Source: SZUA-442 sp051011415
GTDB lineage: Bacteria; Actinomycetota; Acidimicrobiia; Spongiisociales; UBA5794
Length of the DNA stretch: 64,000 bases
Direction: 5' to 3'
NCBI GenBank assembly: GCA_051011415.1
Contig: JBPCTY010000123.1
Location: forward strand, 1 to 64,000
This document shows positions 32,924 to 41,078 of the stretch, in pieces. The notes below the pieces were generated by a model, which was given only the letters and a program-made list of their open reading frames with translations, had not been told where the DNA came from and searched no databases. Position 1 is the first letter of the stretch. Every line of letters starts with the position of its first letter. Position numbers and translations under genes: made by a program.

Positions 32924-34165
32924 ATGCGTCCACACGTCGAACTGATCCACGAGGACGACTACGTCTGGCACACGGCTGAACTCCCGCAGGGGGAAGGCCG
33001 CGCCGCCGAGCGCCGCCTCTCGGTCGATGAGGAGGATGGCTCGTCTTCACTTCGTATCGGCTTCCAAACCGACTGGGGCCGTGGTCCGGGCATCCACCAT
33101 GCCAATACCGAGTACCACGTCCTCGAGGGCGAGATGGACTACGGCGGCCGAAAGGTTGGCAAGGGTGCATACCTCTACGTCCCTAGGGGCGTGCCTGCCG
33201 ACTACCTGAAGTTCTCCGAGGGAACAAAGATCCTCCATTACCGCGAGTACGGCGACGCTGGCTTCGACCGCACGGATTCGGCAGACGCCAAGCCGTGGGA
33301 CGATGCCCGCGAAGAGGTCATCCTCATCGATACCGAGGCAATGGAATGGATGGATGTCCCCAATCCTGGACCGATGCCGGGTCTCATGATCAAGTACCTC
33401 CACGTAGACCCCGATACCGGCTTCTATACCCGGCTCGTGCACGCTCGTGAGGGATGGGCTGACCATCGGCTCGCACATCACCCGTGTTACGAGGAGGCGT
33501 ACACCACGCAGGGGCACATGGAGTACAACTTCGGGACGCTCGACCTCGGCACGTACTTCTTCCGTCCGGCCCGCGTGAAGCACGGCCACTTCACCACGAT
33601 GGAGGGCGGCGCAACATGGCTGCTGCGTTCCGACGGTGAACTCCTTAACTGGTACACCCAGAACGAGTGGGTCAGGTACGGCGGTGAAGGTGTGAACTAC
33701 GGCCCCGACGGCGGCCGCATGACGTGGTCCTACTCCTCGCACGACCTCGCTGGCGGCACGACCTGGCGTTCAGAGAACGATCAGGAGGATCTGCTCACGG
33801 CTCTGAAGTTCCAGACCGATCAGGGCCTCCCCGATGCACCCTACGTCCAGCACGGCACCGGTGCGGACCGTTCCAAAATCGCAATCATGATCGCGATGGA
33901 CGCCATGCGCCTCAACGGCGGTCACGGTGACCACGATCACGACGACGACCACAGCCACGATCACGACGATCTACCGTCGTCAGAGGAGTTGGGCTGGCAG
34001 GATCCGTCGTCGATCGAACACCCCGAGGAGCGCACCGATGCAAAGAGGCACGACTGGGGAGCCGGTCGTGTCCACGAGGACGGTGACCGCATCCCCATGC
34101 CGATCCTCTCCAGCATTCCAGTCCGCTCGCGAAGCCGCGGTCGCTGGGATGGCGACGGCATGTAG
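32924..34165 (+). CDS. Bicupin protein with His/Asp-rich segment
   Basis: The 413-residue cytoplasmic protein appears to hold two cupin domains (DUF4437-like). The first shows PGIHHANTEYHVLEGEMDY with H58/H59 and E63 as likely metal ligands; the second shows RLAHHPCYEEAYTTQGHMEY and FRPARVKHGHF. A segment at about residues 334-351 is nearly all His, Asp and Gly and could bind metal. ATG 32924 has GAGGA nearby and starts the conserved part; the upstream open frame is ignored. The reaction is unknown; dioxygenase, lyase or isomerase roles all occur among bicupins. Confidence 0.8.
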   Translation: MRPHVELIHEDDYVWHTAELPQGEGRAAERRLSVDEEDGSSSLRIGFQTDWGRGPGIHHANTEYHVLEGEMDYGGRKVGKGAYLYVPRGVPADYLKFSEGTKILHYREYGDAGFDRTDSADAKPWDDAREEVILIDTEAMEWMDVPNPGPMPGLMIKYLHVDPDTGFYTRLVHAREGWADHRLAHHPCYEEAYTTQGHMEYNFGTLDLGTYFFRPARVKHGHFTTMEGGATWLLRSDGELLNWYTQNEWVRYGGEGVNYGPDGGRMTWSYSSHDLAGGTTWRSENDQEDLLTALKFQTDQGLPDAPYVQHGTGADRSKIAIMIAMDAMRLNGGHGDHDHDDDHSHDHDDLPSSEELGWQDPSSIEHPEERTDAKRHDWGAGRVHEDGDRIPMPILSSIPVRSRSRGRWDGDGM

Positions 34166-34195
34166 CCACCCGTAGCACTGCCCGCCTCGAAACAG

Positions 34196-35056
34196 TCACG
34201 TAGGCGGTAGTGATACGAGTGGTGTCACGAGCGAGAGCACCATTCGCAGATCATCTGCACCAAAAACCGGAAACGCACCATCGCGAATGAGCCGGTTCGT
34301 ACCGACCGATGCCGGTCGGTCGACATCGGCAGGAGTGGCGTATACCGGCGTTCCCGCCTCGAGCGCGATACGCGCCGTGATCAGCGCACCCCCCGTCTCG
34401 CCAGCTTCGACCACGAGCACGACATCCGCCAACCCAACGATGATCCGGTTTCGGGTGGGGAATCGCCAGCCATCTGGTCTGGTCCCGGGGGGAAACTCAG
34501 ATACCACGGCACCTCCCGTGTCGAGAATGCGGTCGTGCAAGTGTGCGTGCTGCCGCGGATAGATCACATCGATCCCCGAACCAAGCACCGACACGCAGTG
34601 TCCATTGCTTTCCACCGCACCTGACTGTGCGGCATGATCGATTCCTTTGGCGAGCCCGCTCACCACTGTCCAACCCTCGGCGGCTGCAACCATGCCGTAG
34701 GCGGAAGCAAGATCCGTTCCATACGCGGTACAGGTTCTCGTCCCGACAATCGCAATCGACGGTCCAGTTCGTGGCGAACCCTTCGCAAACAGCCACCTTG
34801 GCGCAGTGCTGCTGGCGGCAAGTCGCGATGGGAAGGATTCGGGCCCATCAAGGAAGTCGATCCTCCTGCGGGCAAGTTGGTTTCGTCTCTGATCTGCCGA
34901 GACCGAGACGGCATCTCGCACCGATTCTGAGGCCTTCGCACTCCCACAACGGATAGCCGTAACAGCAGCCTCCGGTGTCTGCCAACGATTCATCAAGGTG
35001 TCAACTCTGTTGGGTGAGAGGCCACCAAAGGCAAGCCGCAGAAGGCCATCACTCAT
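34196..35056 (-). CDS. dprA: DNA-processing protein DprA
   Basis: The 286-residue DprA loads RecA on incoming single-stranded DNA during transformation. The Rossmann-like core shows IAIVGTRTCTAYGTDLA, VVSGLAKGIDHAAQSGAVE, GSGIDVIYPRQHAHLHDRI and FPTRNRIIVGLADVVLVVEA in order. It is short, lacking a full C-terminal winged helix. It overlaps comM by 4 bases, the standard comM-dprA pair. Confidence 0.95.
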   Translation of the reverse strand: MSDGLLRLAFGGLSPNRVDTLMNRWQTPEAAVTAIRCGSAKASESVRDAVSVSADQRRNQLARRRIDFLDGPESFPSRLAASSTAPRWLFAKGSPRTGPSIAIVGTRTCTAYGTDLASAYGMVAAAEGWTVVSGLAKGIDHAAQSGAVESNGHCVSVLGSGIDVIYPRQHAHLHDRILDTGGAVVSEFPPGTRPDGWRFPTRNRIIVGLADVVLVVEAGETGGALITARIALEAGTPVYATPADVDRPASVGTNRLIRDGAFPVFGADDLRMVLSLVTPLVSLPPT

Positions 35057-36522
35057 CGCATACCCGTTCTCAGATCGACAGCTTCCAGAACATGAACCTC
35101 ATCGATGCGCTCGGATGCATCAAGGTCCGCAATCGTCCTAGCACACCGTCGTACACGGTCCCAACCCCGGCCTGTCATCAGGTTGGCGTCGTAGGCGACA
35201 GAAAGGGCCCGTGTCGCACGTGCAGTGAGATCGAGGGCGCTGAGCTGGTCACCAGAGAGATGCCGGTTCATCGTTCCCCGCTTCATTTGGATGCTTCTTG
35301 CGGCAAGCACCCTGCGCCGCACGAGAGCAGACGATTCCCCCAGATCTCCCGAGAGCTCACCGGCGCGGAGCCTGTCAACAGTGACGCGGATGTCGAAACG
35401 GTCCATGAGCGGCCCTGACAGCCGCAGGCGATACCGGTCCTTTTGGGACTCCGTGCAACGGCATGGTGTTCGCTGATCATCGCGAAATCCGCAAGGGCAT
35501 GGGTTCGTGGCGCCGACGACCTGGATGTTTGCCGGAAAGAGGATTGACTCGGATGCTCGTGCGATCATCACGGTCCCCTCTTCAATCGGCTGCCGTAGCG
35601 CATCCAGAGTCGATGGTGAGAATTCGCCAAGCTCGTCGAGAAAGAGGACCCCGTGGTGGGCCCTTGTGACTTCACCCGGCCGTGGCACACCAACTCCGCC
35701 ACCAACCAATGCAGCTGTTGAGGACGAGTGGTGCGGCGCTCTGAATGGCGGATCAACGTGCACCATCGGGAACGCTCCGGCTGCCGAGGCGATGAGTGCA
35801 ACCTCCGTGGCCTGTTCAGGCGTGAGACGTGGAAGGATCGAGGGCAGGCATCTCGCGAGCAGCGTCTTTCCCGAACCAGGCGATCCATTGAGCAGGATGT
35901 GGTGTCCGCCAGCTGCTGCAACCTCCATTGCGCGTCGGGCCTTGGGCTGTCCGCGCACGATCGCAAGGTCGTGGCTCTGTGGAGCTGACATAGCGGTTGG
36001 CTCCACGCCCCGAGCCTGGCGAGTGCCCTGGGCAACACCGACCGCCTCGCCGAGCAGCCGCACACCCTGAATGTGTTTCGCACGTTCGCTCGAGGCATTG
36101 CTATCGACCGATGCCAGGCACTTCTTTCCTTCAGACCGTGCGACCTCGACCGCCGCGAGCACTCCCGTGACCCCCTTGACGACACCATCGAGAGAGAGTT
36201 CACCGACACAGACGTACTCGGAAAGATCCAGCGCACCTTCTTCGGTTGCACCGATGATGCTGAGAGCAATGGGCAGGTCATAGGTCGATCCAACCTTTGG
36301 GATGTCTGCCGGACTGAGTGAGACCACAACGCGACCTAGCGGAAAGGTGAATCCTTGGCGCTTGATCGCAGCACGCACTCGATCTCGCGACTCTCGGACG
36401 ACGGCGTCTGGGAGACCGACGATCGAGAACGATGTCTTTGCGGAAGGACTCACCGATGCTTCGACGGTGACGGGTCGGGGATCCACGCCGACCATCGCAC
36501 TGGATGTGACGGATGAATACAT
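35053..36522 (-). CDS. comM: ComM/YifB-family Mg-chelatase-like AAA+ ATPase
   Basis: The 489-residue helicase-like protein promotes branch migration during natural transformation. It has the N-terminal Lon-like domain (VGLPDAVVRESRDRVRAAI), Walker A GSPGSGKT at 213-220, Walker B VLFLDELGEF, and the zinc-like cysteine region NPCPCGFRDDQRTPCRCT before the arginine finger segment. A TAGGTT hexamer 6 bases before ATG 36522 suggests a leaderless promoter. dprA follows with a 4-base overlap. Confidence 0.95.
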   Translation of the reverse strand: MYSSVTSSAMVGVDPRPVTVEASVSPSAKTSFSIVGLPDAVVRESRDRVRAAIKRQGFTFPLGRVVVSLSPADIPKVGSTYDLPIALSIIGATEEGALDLSEYVCVGELSLDGVVKGVTGVLAAVEVARSEGKKCLASVDSNASSERAKHIQGVRLLGEAVGVAQGTRQARGVEPTAMSAPQSHDLAIVRGQPKARRAMEVAAAGGHHILLNGSPGSGKTLLARCLPSILPRLTPEQATEVALIASAAGAFPMVHVDPPFRAPHHSSSTAALVGGGVGVPRPGEVTRAHHGVLFLDELGEFSPSTLDALRQPIEEGTVMIARASESILFPANIQVVGATNPCPCGFRDDQRTPCRCTESQKDRYRLRLSGPLMDRFDIRVTVDRLRAGELSGDLGESSALVRRRVLAARSIQMKRGTMNRHLSGDQLSALDLTARATRALSVAYDANLMTGRGWDRVRRCARTIADLDASERIDEVHVLEAVDLRTGMR

Positions 36523-36528
36523 GACTCG

Positions 36529-36534
36529 AACCTA
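36529..36534 (-). promoter_or_regulatory. Candidate -10 of leaderless promoter for comM-dprA
   Basis: TAGGTT on the minus strand lies 6 bases before ATG 36522. Confidence 0.5.
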
Positions 36535-36562
36535 TGCCGTGGGTGTGACACGCACGGACCGG

Positions 36563-36568
36563 TACGGT
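36563..36568 (+). promoter_or_regulatory. Candidate -10 of leaderless promoter
   Basis: TACGGT lies 6 bases before ATG 36575, back to back with the comM promoter. Confidence 0.45.
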
Positions 36569-36574
36569 GGACGG

Positions 36575-36838
36575 ATGCAATGGTGGACGGTTGTCGGAGT
36601 GATTCTTGTGCTGGTGGTGGTGGCTGGCGTGGTCCACCTCGCGCTCACCTTTGCCAACCGGCGTGGATGGGTGTGGTACCGAAACAAGGACCGGCCGCCA
36701 CCGCGATCACTCGGGATGCTTGAAGAGGTCTACCAACCGTCGATCGAGCACGTCATAGACGCTGAAGCGAAGGACGACTCAGAGGCCGACCACGAGGCAT
36801 CCGGCGATCCCGAAGAGCCCGGACAGACCGACGCCTAG
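36575..36838 (+). CDS. Small single-pass membrane protein
   Basis: The 87-residue protein has one N-terminal membrane segment (about residues 5-26, VVGVILVLVVVAGVVHLAL), a basic patch RRGWVWYRNKDRPPP, and an acidic tail. The positive-inside rule places the tail in the cytoplasm. No family was recognised. The frame is open to 36302 over comM; ATG 36575 is preferred from the -10 spacing and the hydrophobic N-terminus. The DUF4282 gene follows after 67 bases. Confidence 0.65.
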   Translation: MQWWTVVGVILVLVVVAGVVHLALTFANRRGWVWYRNKDRPPPRSLGMLEEVYQPSIEHVIDAEAKDDSEADHEASGDPEEPGQTDA

Positions 36839-36905
36839 CGGGGCAATCCACGATTCTGGGGTGGTCTGCTCGTAGAATCCTGTCATCTATCCGTGGGAGG
36901 ATGTC

Positions 36906-37196
36906 ATGGCAGACGAGAGTGGTCTCGGAGATCTCTTCGATTTGACCTTCACGAAGTATGTAACACCGACGGTGATCAGGATCGTCTACATCCTGGTGAT
37001 TGTATTCACAGCCTTGTGGTGGATCATTGGTGCCATTGCGACCTTCGCAAACAGCATCGGTGCAGGACTCGGGTTCCTGATCTTCGGAACCCTCGGTGCG
37101 CTGATCGGTCTCCTCTTGTGGCGTGTGCTGCTCGAGGTAACGATGGTCATCTTCCGAATCAAGGAAAACACGGACAACCTGAACCCAGGGTCCTGA
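36906..37196 (+). CDS. DUF4282 membrane protein
   Basis: The 96-residue protein has a cytoplasmic N-terminus (GLGDLFDLTFTKYVTP), two membrane helices (about 23-47 and 52-77) and a short tail ending RIKENTDNLNPGS. This matches the DUF4282 family, common in actinobacteria and of unknown function. GGGAGG lies about 8 bases before the ATG. A strong hairpin and T run follow the stop. Confidence 0.85.
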   Translation: MADESGLGDLFDLTFTKYVTPTVIRIVYILVIVFTALWWIIGAIATFANSIGAGLGFLIFGTLGALIGLLLWRVLLEVTMVIFRIKENTDNLNPGS

Positions 37197-37211
37197 ACCA
37201 AGAAACTCCGA

Positions 37212-38003
37212 CTAGCGCCCCTCGAACTTCGGGGGGCGCTTTTCGATGAACGCAGCGGCACCTTCGATCAGGTCCTCCGACGACAACAACACGCCTTGTG
37301 CCTGCTCCTCAAACGCCAACGCCTGCTCAAAGGTCATCGTCGACGACCGGTCGAGCGCACGTTTCACGAACGCCTGAGCCAACGGAGCACCAGCAGCGAG
37401 CTCAACCGCGACTTGCGATGCCCGCAGCGCAAGGTTCTCTGGTGAAACTGTTTCGGTGACAAGCCCGATCTCGAGCGCCTCATCCGCCTCGACAATCCGT
37501 CCTGTGAGCGCAAGCTCGCGCGCTCGAGTTGCACCCACGAGGCGCGGCAGCAGCCATGTACCGCCCAGATCCATTGTGAGCCCACGTTTGACGAATATCT
37601 CAGCGAATCGTGCGCGTGTCGACGCAATCACAAAGTCGCAGCCGATTGCGATGTTCATGCCTGCGCCAACCGCCACGCCGTCAACCGCTGCGATCGTCGG
37701 CTTCGACAGCCGATGCAACGCGCTGGCAACGCGATTCGTCTTTCGCATGCGAGCAGCGTTGTCCGCAGCGGATGGAACGTCTGGCCGCGCCTTGTTCATG
37801 TCGGCGCCGGCGCAGAAGTTCTCACCGTCGCCGGTGAGGATCATGACACGCTGGTCAGACGCCCCGAACTCCTCGAACGCATCTGCGAGGTCCGTCCAGG
37901 CATCGGGAGGCACCGCATTCATTCGACCTGGGTTCGACATCGTGATCGTTCGGACAGATCCGGCGTCGCTAGCTGATACAAAGGAAGGTGGTGCGTCAGT
38001 CAT
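37212..38003 (-). CDS. Enoyl-CoA hydratase/isomerase family protein
   Basis: The 263-residue crotonase-fold protein has the CoA-binding oxyanion segments ENFCAGADMNKARP and AAVDGVAVGAGMNIAIGCDFVIAS. In the second active-site region (FVKRGLTMDLGGTWLLPRLVG) the first hydratase Glu position appears as Thr-Met-Asp, which may shift activity away from simple hydration. The C-terminus ends FIEKRPPKFEGR, typical of the family. ATG 38003 has TACGAT 7 bases upstream; the frame upstream of it is noise over another gene. Substrate unknown. Confidence 0.87.
   Translation of the reverse strand: MTDAPPSFVSASDAGSVRTITMSNPGRMNAVPPDAWTDLADAFEEFGASDQRVMILTGDGENFCAGADMNKARPDVPSAADNAARMRKTNRVASALHRLSKPTIAAVDGVAVGAGMNIAIGCDFVIASTRARFAEIFVKRGLTMDLGGTWLLPRLVGATRARELALTGRIVEADEALEIGLVTETVSPENLALRASQVAVELAAGAPLAQAFVKRALDRSSTMTFEQALAFEEQAQGVLLSSEDLIEGAAAFIEKRPPKFEGR
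37215..37244 (+). terminator. Terminator for the DUF4282 gene, inside the end of the hydratase gene
   Basis: An 8-base stem AGCGCCCC/GGGGCGCT with an 11-base loop is followed by TTTT on the plus strand, 18 bases after the DUF4282 stop. It is embedded in the last codons of the convergent hydratase gene. Confidence 0.7.
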
Positions 38004-38010
38004 TGCCCCG

Positions 38011-38016
38011 ATCGTA
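38011..38016 (-). promoter_or_regulatory. Candidate -10 of leaderless promoter for the hydratase gene
   Basis: TACGAT on the minus strand lies 7 bases before ATG 38003. Confidence 0.45.
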
Positions 38017-38030
38017 CCTGCCCTCGAACC

Positions 38031-38036
38031 TATCCT
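38031..38036 (+). promoter_or_regulatory. Candidate -10 of leaderless promoter for the small zinc-binding protein
   Basis: TATCCT lies 6 bases before ATG 38043, divergent from the hydratase promoter. Confidence 0.5.
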
Positions 38037-38042
38037 CCCGCC

Positions 38043-38273
38043 ATGCCCGAATCGCTTCTGACCCACGACGACACACCGTTCGGCTCCGAACTGGTGAAGC
38101 CGATCCAGCCCTATCAGGCACGCAAGAGCTACGTATGCCCCGGTTGCGAGAGCATCATCGAGGTTGGCGTCGGTCACGTGGTGGTCGTTCCCACGGAAGC
38201 CCCGGATCTCCGAAGACACTGGCATCGCGGATGCTGGCACAAGGAACGAAGACGCCGCGGTAGCCAGAACTAG
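38043..38273 (+). CDS. Small actinobacterial CPGC...HWH...CW protein
   Basis: The 76-residue protein has a four-ligand metal pattern: VCPGCESII, then VGHVVVVP, then RRHWHRGCWHKE. The C-x2-C and H-W-H-x2-C arrangement resembles a small conserved actinobacterial family of unknown function. The rest is short and charged. The start is fixed by TATCCT at leaderless spacing. Role unknown; it lies between the hydratase and yraN genes. Confidence 0.75.
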   Translation: MPESLLTHDDTPFGSELVKPIQPYQARKSYVCPGCESIIEVGVGHVVVVPTEAPDLRRHWHRGCWHKERRRRGSQN

Positions 38274-38299
38274 GGACCTCTCCATTGCGGTGCGCTCAG

Positions 38300-38632
38300 C
38301 TAGGTAACCCCCTGGAGCCACCGCATCTCAGCTCCCCACGGGCCAAGCCGAACGGCTACAACATCGATGCGACTGATCCGCACATTCCCGTACATGTCAG
38401 CGGCGCGGAGCAGGTTATTGATCTTTGCATCATCGAATGCGAGCAGTGGATCTGCACCGGTTGATGTTGTCTTCACCTCGACTGCGATTACCCGTCGATG
38501 GTCTGCGACGACGACATCGATCTCATCCTTCCCGACACGAAGGTTGCGTTCAAGAATCCGGAGACCGCGCTGTAGAAGCATGCGGCACGCCAGATCTTCT
38601 CCTACGGCACCTACCCGAGTTCGACGGTTCAT
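38300..38632 (-). CDS. yraN: YraN (UPF0102) family protein, predicted endonuclease fold
   Basis: The 110-residue protein has the restriction-endonuclease-like core of YraN: GAVGEDLACRMLLQRGLRIL, DEIDVVVADHRRVIAVEVKTT (D...E-x-K) and FDDAKINNLLRAADMY. In actinobacteria it lies between lepB and comM, as here. ATG 38632 is chosen over the open frame to 38839 because TACGTT lies 6 bases upstream and the family begins there. Cellular role is not firmly known. Confidence 0.88.
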   Translation of the reverse strand: MNRRTRVGAVGEDLACRMLLQRGLRILERNLRVGKDEIDVVVADHRRVIAVEVKTTSTGADPLLAFDDAKINNLLRAADMYGNVRISRIDVVAVRLGPWGAEMRWLQGVT

Positions 38633-38638
38633 CGTCCC

Positions 38639-38644
38639 AACGTA
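38639..38644 (-). promoter_or_regulatory. Candidate -10 of leaderless promoter for yraN
   Basis: TACGTT on the minus strand lies 6 bases before ATG 38632. Confidence 0.5.
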
Positions 38645-38681
38645 TGGCACGGCGACGACACATCGGGTTCGACCAGAGTCG

Positions 38682-39344
38682 CTAGAGGCCGCCCCAGCGG
38701 CTCGGAGGCCAGATGATGACAAACGCCTTGCCGACGACGTCATCCACCGGAATCGGGCCAAAGAACCGCGAATCCTGACTGGCAGCCCGGTTGTCGCCCA
38801 TGACAAAGAGTGAATCCGGCGGAACCAGAACAGGGCCAAACGGAGGGGTCGTCAGACCAGGCGATTTCACGTAGGGCTCATCGAGAGCAACTCCGTTGAC
38901 ATACACCCGGCCGTCGATTCCCTCGACGCGGTCGCCTGGGAGGCCGATGACACGCTTGATGAATTCCGAACGAGGGGTCGCAAGACCGACAGATTCCAGA
39001 AGGTTCCGGAATGCAGAGTCGACAATTGACTCGTCTGGTTGCTCAAACCCGCCTCTTGGGTCGTCAAACACGACAACATCGCCACTCGAAATGTCAGAGA
39101 ACGAGTAGACGAACTTGTTCACGAGCACTCGGTCATTGATGTGCAGCGTGTTCTCCATCGAGGAGGACGGGATGTAGAACGCCTGGAAAAGGAACGTCTT
39201 GATGACGATCGCCACAAGAAGCGCGACTGCAATCAGGAGTGGAAGCTCGACCCAGAACGGCAGCTGCTTGCGCTTTTGCTTGCCGGTTTGCGGCGGTTCC
39301 TCCGGTGGTACCACCGGCTCCATGTCAGATTCTGGGGAAGTCAC
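38682..39344 (-). CDS. lepB: Signal peptidase I
   Basis: The 220-residue membrane protease removes signal peptides. A Pro-rich cytoplasmic N-terminus is followed by one membrane helix (about 32-55) and the catalytic domain with Ser62 in IPSSSMENTL, general-base Lys130 in FIKRVIGLPGD, and the box E segment VMGDNRAASQDSRFFGP. The GTG start 39344 has TAGGGT 6 bases upstream. The usual neighbour rnhB is not present between lepB and yraN. Confidence 0.95.
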   Translation of the reverse strand: MTSPESDMEPVVPPEEPPQTGKQKRKQLPFWVELPLLIAVALLVAIVIKTFLFQAFYIPSSSMENTLHINDRVLVNKFVYSFSDISSGDVVVFDDPRGGFEQPDESIVDSAFRNLLESVGLATPRSEFIKRVIGLPGDRVEGIDGRVYVNGVALDEPYVKSPGLTTPPFGPVLVPPDSLFVMGDNRAASQDSRFFGPIPVDDVVGKAFVIIWPPSRWGGL

Positions 39345-39350
39345 GACAGA

Positions 39351-39356
39351 ACCCTA
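39351..39356 (-). promoter_or_regulatory. Candidate -10 of leaderless promoter for lepB
   Basis: TAGGGT on the minus strand lies 6 bases before GTG 39344, within the 16-base gap after the glycosylase gene. Confidence 0.5.
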
Positions 39357-39360
39357 CCCA

Positions 39361-39999
39361 TCACATGGAGAACCCAGCATCGGGCGACGGCACGTAGCTA
39401 CGGCCACCGAGGTAGTCGTGCCACAGCATGCGGGCAGCGGTACTGCGATGTGGGGACCACTCCGCCGCCAGGTTGTCGGCATCGTCCTTCGATGGCACGA
39501 CACCCTCGTACAGGTTTCGGCCCATCGACACGTACAACGCTCGATCACCCGTTGGCCATATGTCGGTTGAACCAAGTGAGAACAGCTGAAAGCAGGCAGC
39601 GGTCCAGGGTCCGATGCCACGGACCGCAAGAAGTGCCGCCCCCGGCTCCGGGATCGATGCAAGCGCCTCGGGGTCGAAATCGCCGGAAAGGATGAGCTCA
39701 CCGACACCGCGGACGTAGCCAGCCTTCTGACGGGAGAAACCATCCGCCCGCAGTTCTGCGTCGGTCGATGCCAGCACAGCTTCGGGTGTTACTTCGCCGG
39801 TGCGGGTCTCCAGCTTGCGGAACGCAGCGTTCGCAGACGCAAGCGACACTTGTTGCTCAAGTATCAGACGGACGAGCGTGTCGAAACTGGGTTGACGCAC
39901 CCAAAGTGGTGGCACGCCGTTTCTCGCAAGGAGTGCAGCAAACAGGGAGTGAGCTGCAGCGAGATCGTTCGTCTCGCCTGCAAGTTCGTCGGGAGTTAC
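39361..39999 (-). CDS. AlkA-like DNA-3-methyladenine glycosylase (HhH-GPD), start uncertain
   Basis: The HhH-GPD protein removes alkylated bases. It has ILEQQVSLASANAAF, the helix-hairpin-helix LLAVRGIGPWTAACFQ, and the catalytic Asp in DIWPTGDRAL. The first normal start is GTG 39915 (184 residues), but conserved-looking sequence continues upstream in frame (TPDELAGETNDLAAAHSLF, then AALLARNGVPPLWVR), typical of the family's N-terminus. It reaches back to GTA 39999, which overlaps the rplS stop as GTAA, with AAGGAG 8 bases upstream. Full-length translation would need a non-standard start. The longer form is given here. Confidence 0.75.
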   Translation of the reverse strand, partial: VTPDELAGETNDLAAAHSLFAALLARNGVPPLWVRQPSFDTLVRLILEQQVSLASANAAFRKLETRTGEVTPEAVLASTDAELRADGFSRQKAGYVRGVGELILSGDFDPEALASIPEPGAALLAVRGIGPWTAACFQLFSLGSTDIWPTGDRALYVSMGRNLYEGVVPSKDDADNLAAEWSPHRSTAARMLWHDYLGGRSYVPSPDAGFSM

Positions 40000-40343
40000 T
40001 CCCGCTTCTCCTTGATCCGTGTGGCCTTGCCAACGCGATCACGCAGGTAGTAGAGCTTCGCCCTACGGACGTCACCACGGCGGATGACCTCGATTTCCTG
40101 GATGATTGGCGAGTGCACGGGGAAGATTCGCTCGACGCCGACGCCGAAGCTCAGCTTTCGCACGGTGAAGGTTGCTCTGGCTCCAGAGCCTCCGCTGCGG
40201 GCGATCACAACGCCCTCGAAGACCTGAACTCGCTCACGGCCGCCCTCGATAACGCGGACATGCACACGCACGGAATCACCGGATGCAAAATCCGGGATGT
40301 CGTCGCGCAGCTGCGCAGCCTCGATCTGTTCGATCGTATTCAC
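39996..40343 (-). CDS. rplS: 50S ribosomal protein L19
   Basis: The 115-residue L19 has IEAAQLRDDIPDFASGDSV, GRERVQVFEGVVIARSGG, FTVRKLSFGVGVERIFPVHSP split over strands, and the basic end RRAKLYYLRDRVGKATRIKEK. The frame extends far upstream; GTG 40343 with GGAGG 5 bases before it starts the conserved part. It follows trmD by 73 bases, the standard trmD-rplS order. Confidence 0.96.
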   Translation of the reverse strand: MNTIEQIEAAQLRDDIPDFASGDSVRVHVRVIEGGRERVQVFEGVVIARSGGSGARATFTVRKLSFGVGVERIFPVHSPIIQEIEVIRRGDVRRAKLYYLRDRVGKATRIKEKRE

Positions 40344-40416
40344 GGGACCCTCCGACACATCTGTTGAGGTGGATTCCGGGAGTGTAGAGGACGATGCTTT
40401 GTAACCGCCCCACCCG

Positions 40417-41076
40417 TCAACCGAGATCGGGCCGACGATCAGCAGTGCGCTGTTTACGTTGCTCCGCACGCCATTCGGCGATCCGTCCGTGATCTCCCGA
40501 CAGCAGGACCTCTGGCACTTCCCATCCCCTGAACGACGCAGGACGTGTGTATTGCGGTTCCTCGAGCTCAGGTCCTCTGAAGCTCTCATGCTCAGTTGAG
40601 TCAGGGTTCCCGACGACCCCCGGCAACAGCCGTGTGACTCCCTCGATGACCGCCGCAGCCGCGACCTCTCCCCCGAGGAGCACGAAGTCTCCGAGAGAGA
40701 CCTCCTCGTCTATGAAGTGGTCGACGACACGTTCGTCGATTCCTTCATACCGTCCGCACACCAGGGTGAGGACACCATGAGTAGCCAGCCGATCGAGCGC
40801 TGCTTGGTCGAGCGGTGCACCTGCCGGTGTGAAGAACACGCGATGCGTATCCGCAAGGGGTTCGAGAGTCTCGGCGAGAGGTTCGACCATCATCACCATT
40901 CCGGCACCCCCGCCGTACGGCGCATCGTCGACCTGTCGGTGCACGCCGGTCGCATGATCCCTGGGATCATGGAACGAGACAGTCAGGGTGCCATCGGCAA
41001 TCGCCCTACCGACGAGCGATACGCGAAGCGGTGATTCGAAGAACTCCGGAAAGAGCGTGACGATGTTGATGTGCAT
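40417..41076 (-). CDS. trmD: tRNA (guanine-37-N1)-methyltransferase
   Basis: The 219-residue SPOUT methyltransferase modifies G37 of tRNAs. It shows NIVTLFPEFFESPLRVSLVGRA, DDAPYGGGAGMVMMVEPL, LVCGRYEGIDERVVDHFIDEE (read in parts) and the knot segment SLGDFVLLGGEVAAAAVIEGVTRLLPGVVG in pieces. In most bacteria rimM lies directly upstream; here the upstream gene is a tetR, only 2 bases away, and rimM is about 16 kb off. Confidence 0.96.
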   Translation of the reverse strand: MHINIVTLFPEFFESPLRVSLVGRAIADGTLTVSFHDPRDHATGVHRQVDDAPYGGGAGMVMMVEPLAETLEPLADTHRVFFTPAGAPLDQAALDRLATHGVLTLVCGRYEGIDERVVDHFIDEEVSLGDFVLLGGEVAAAAVIEGVTRLLPGVVGNPDSTEHESFRGPELEEPQYTRPASFRGWEVPEVLLSGDHGRIAEWRAEQRKQRTADRRPDLG

Positions 41077-41078
41077 TG

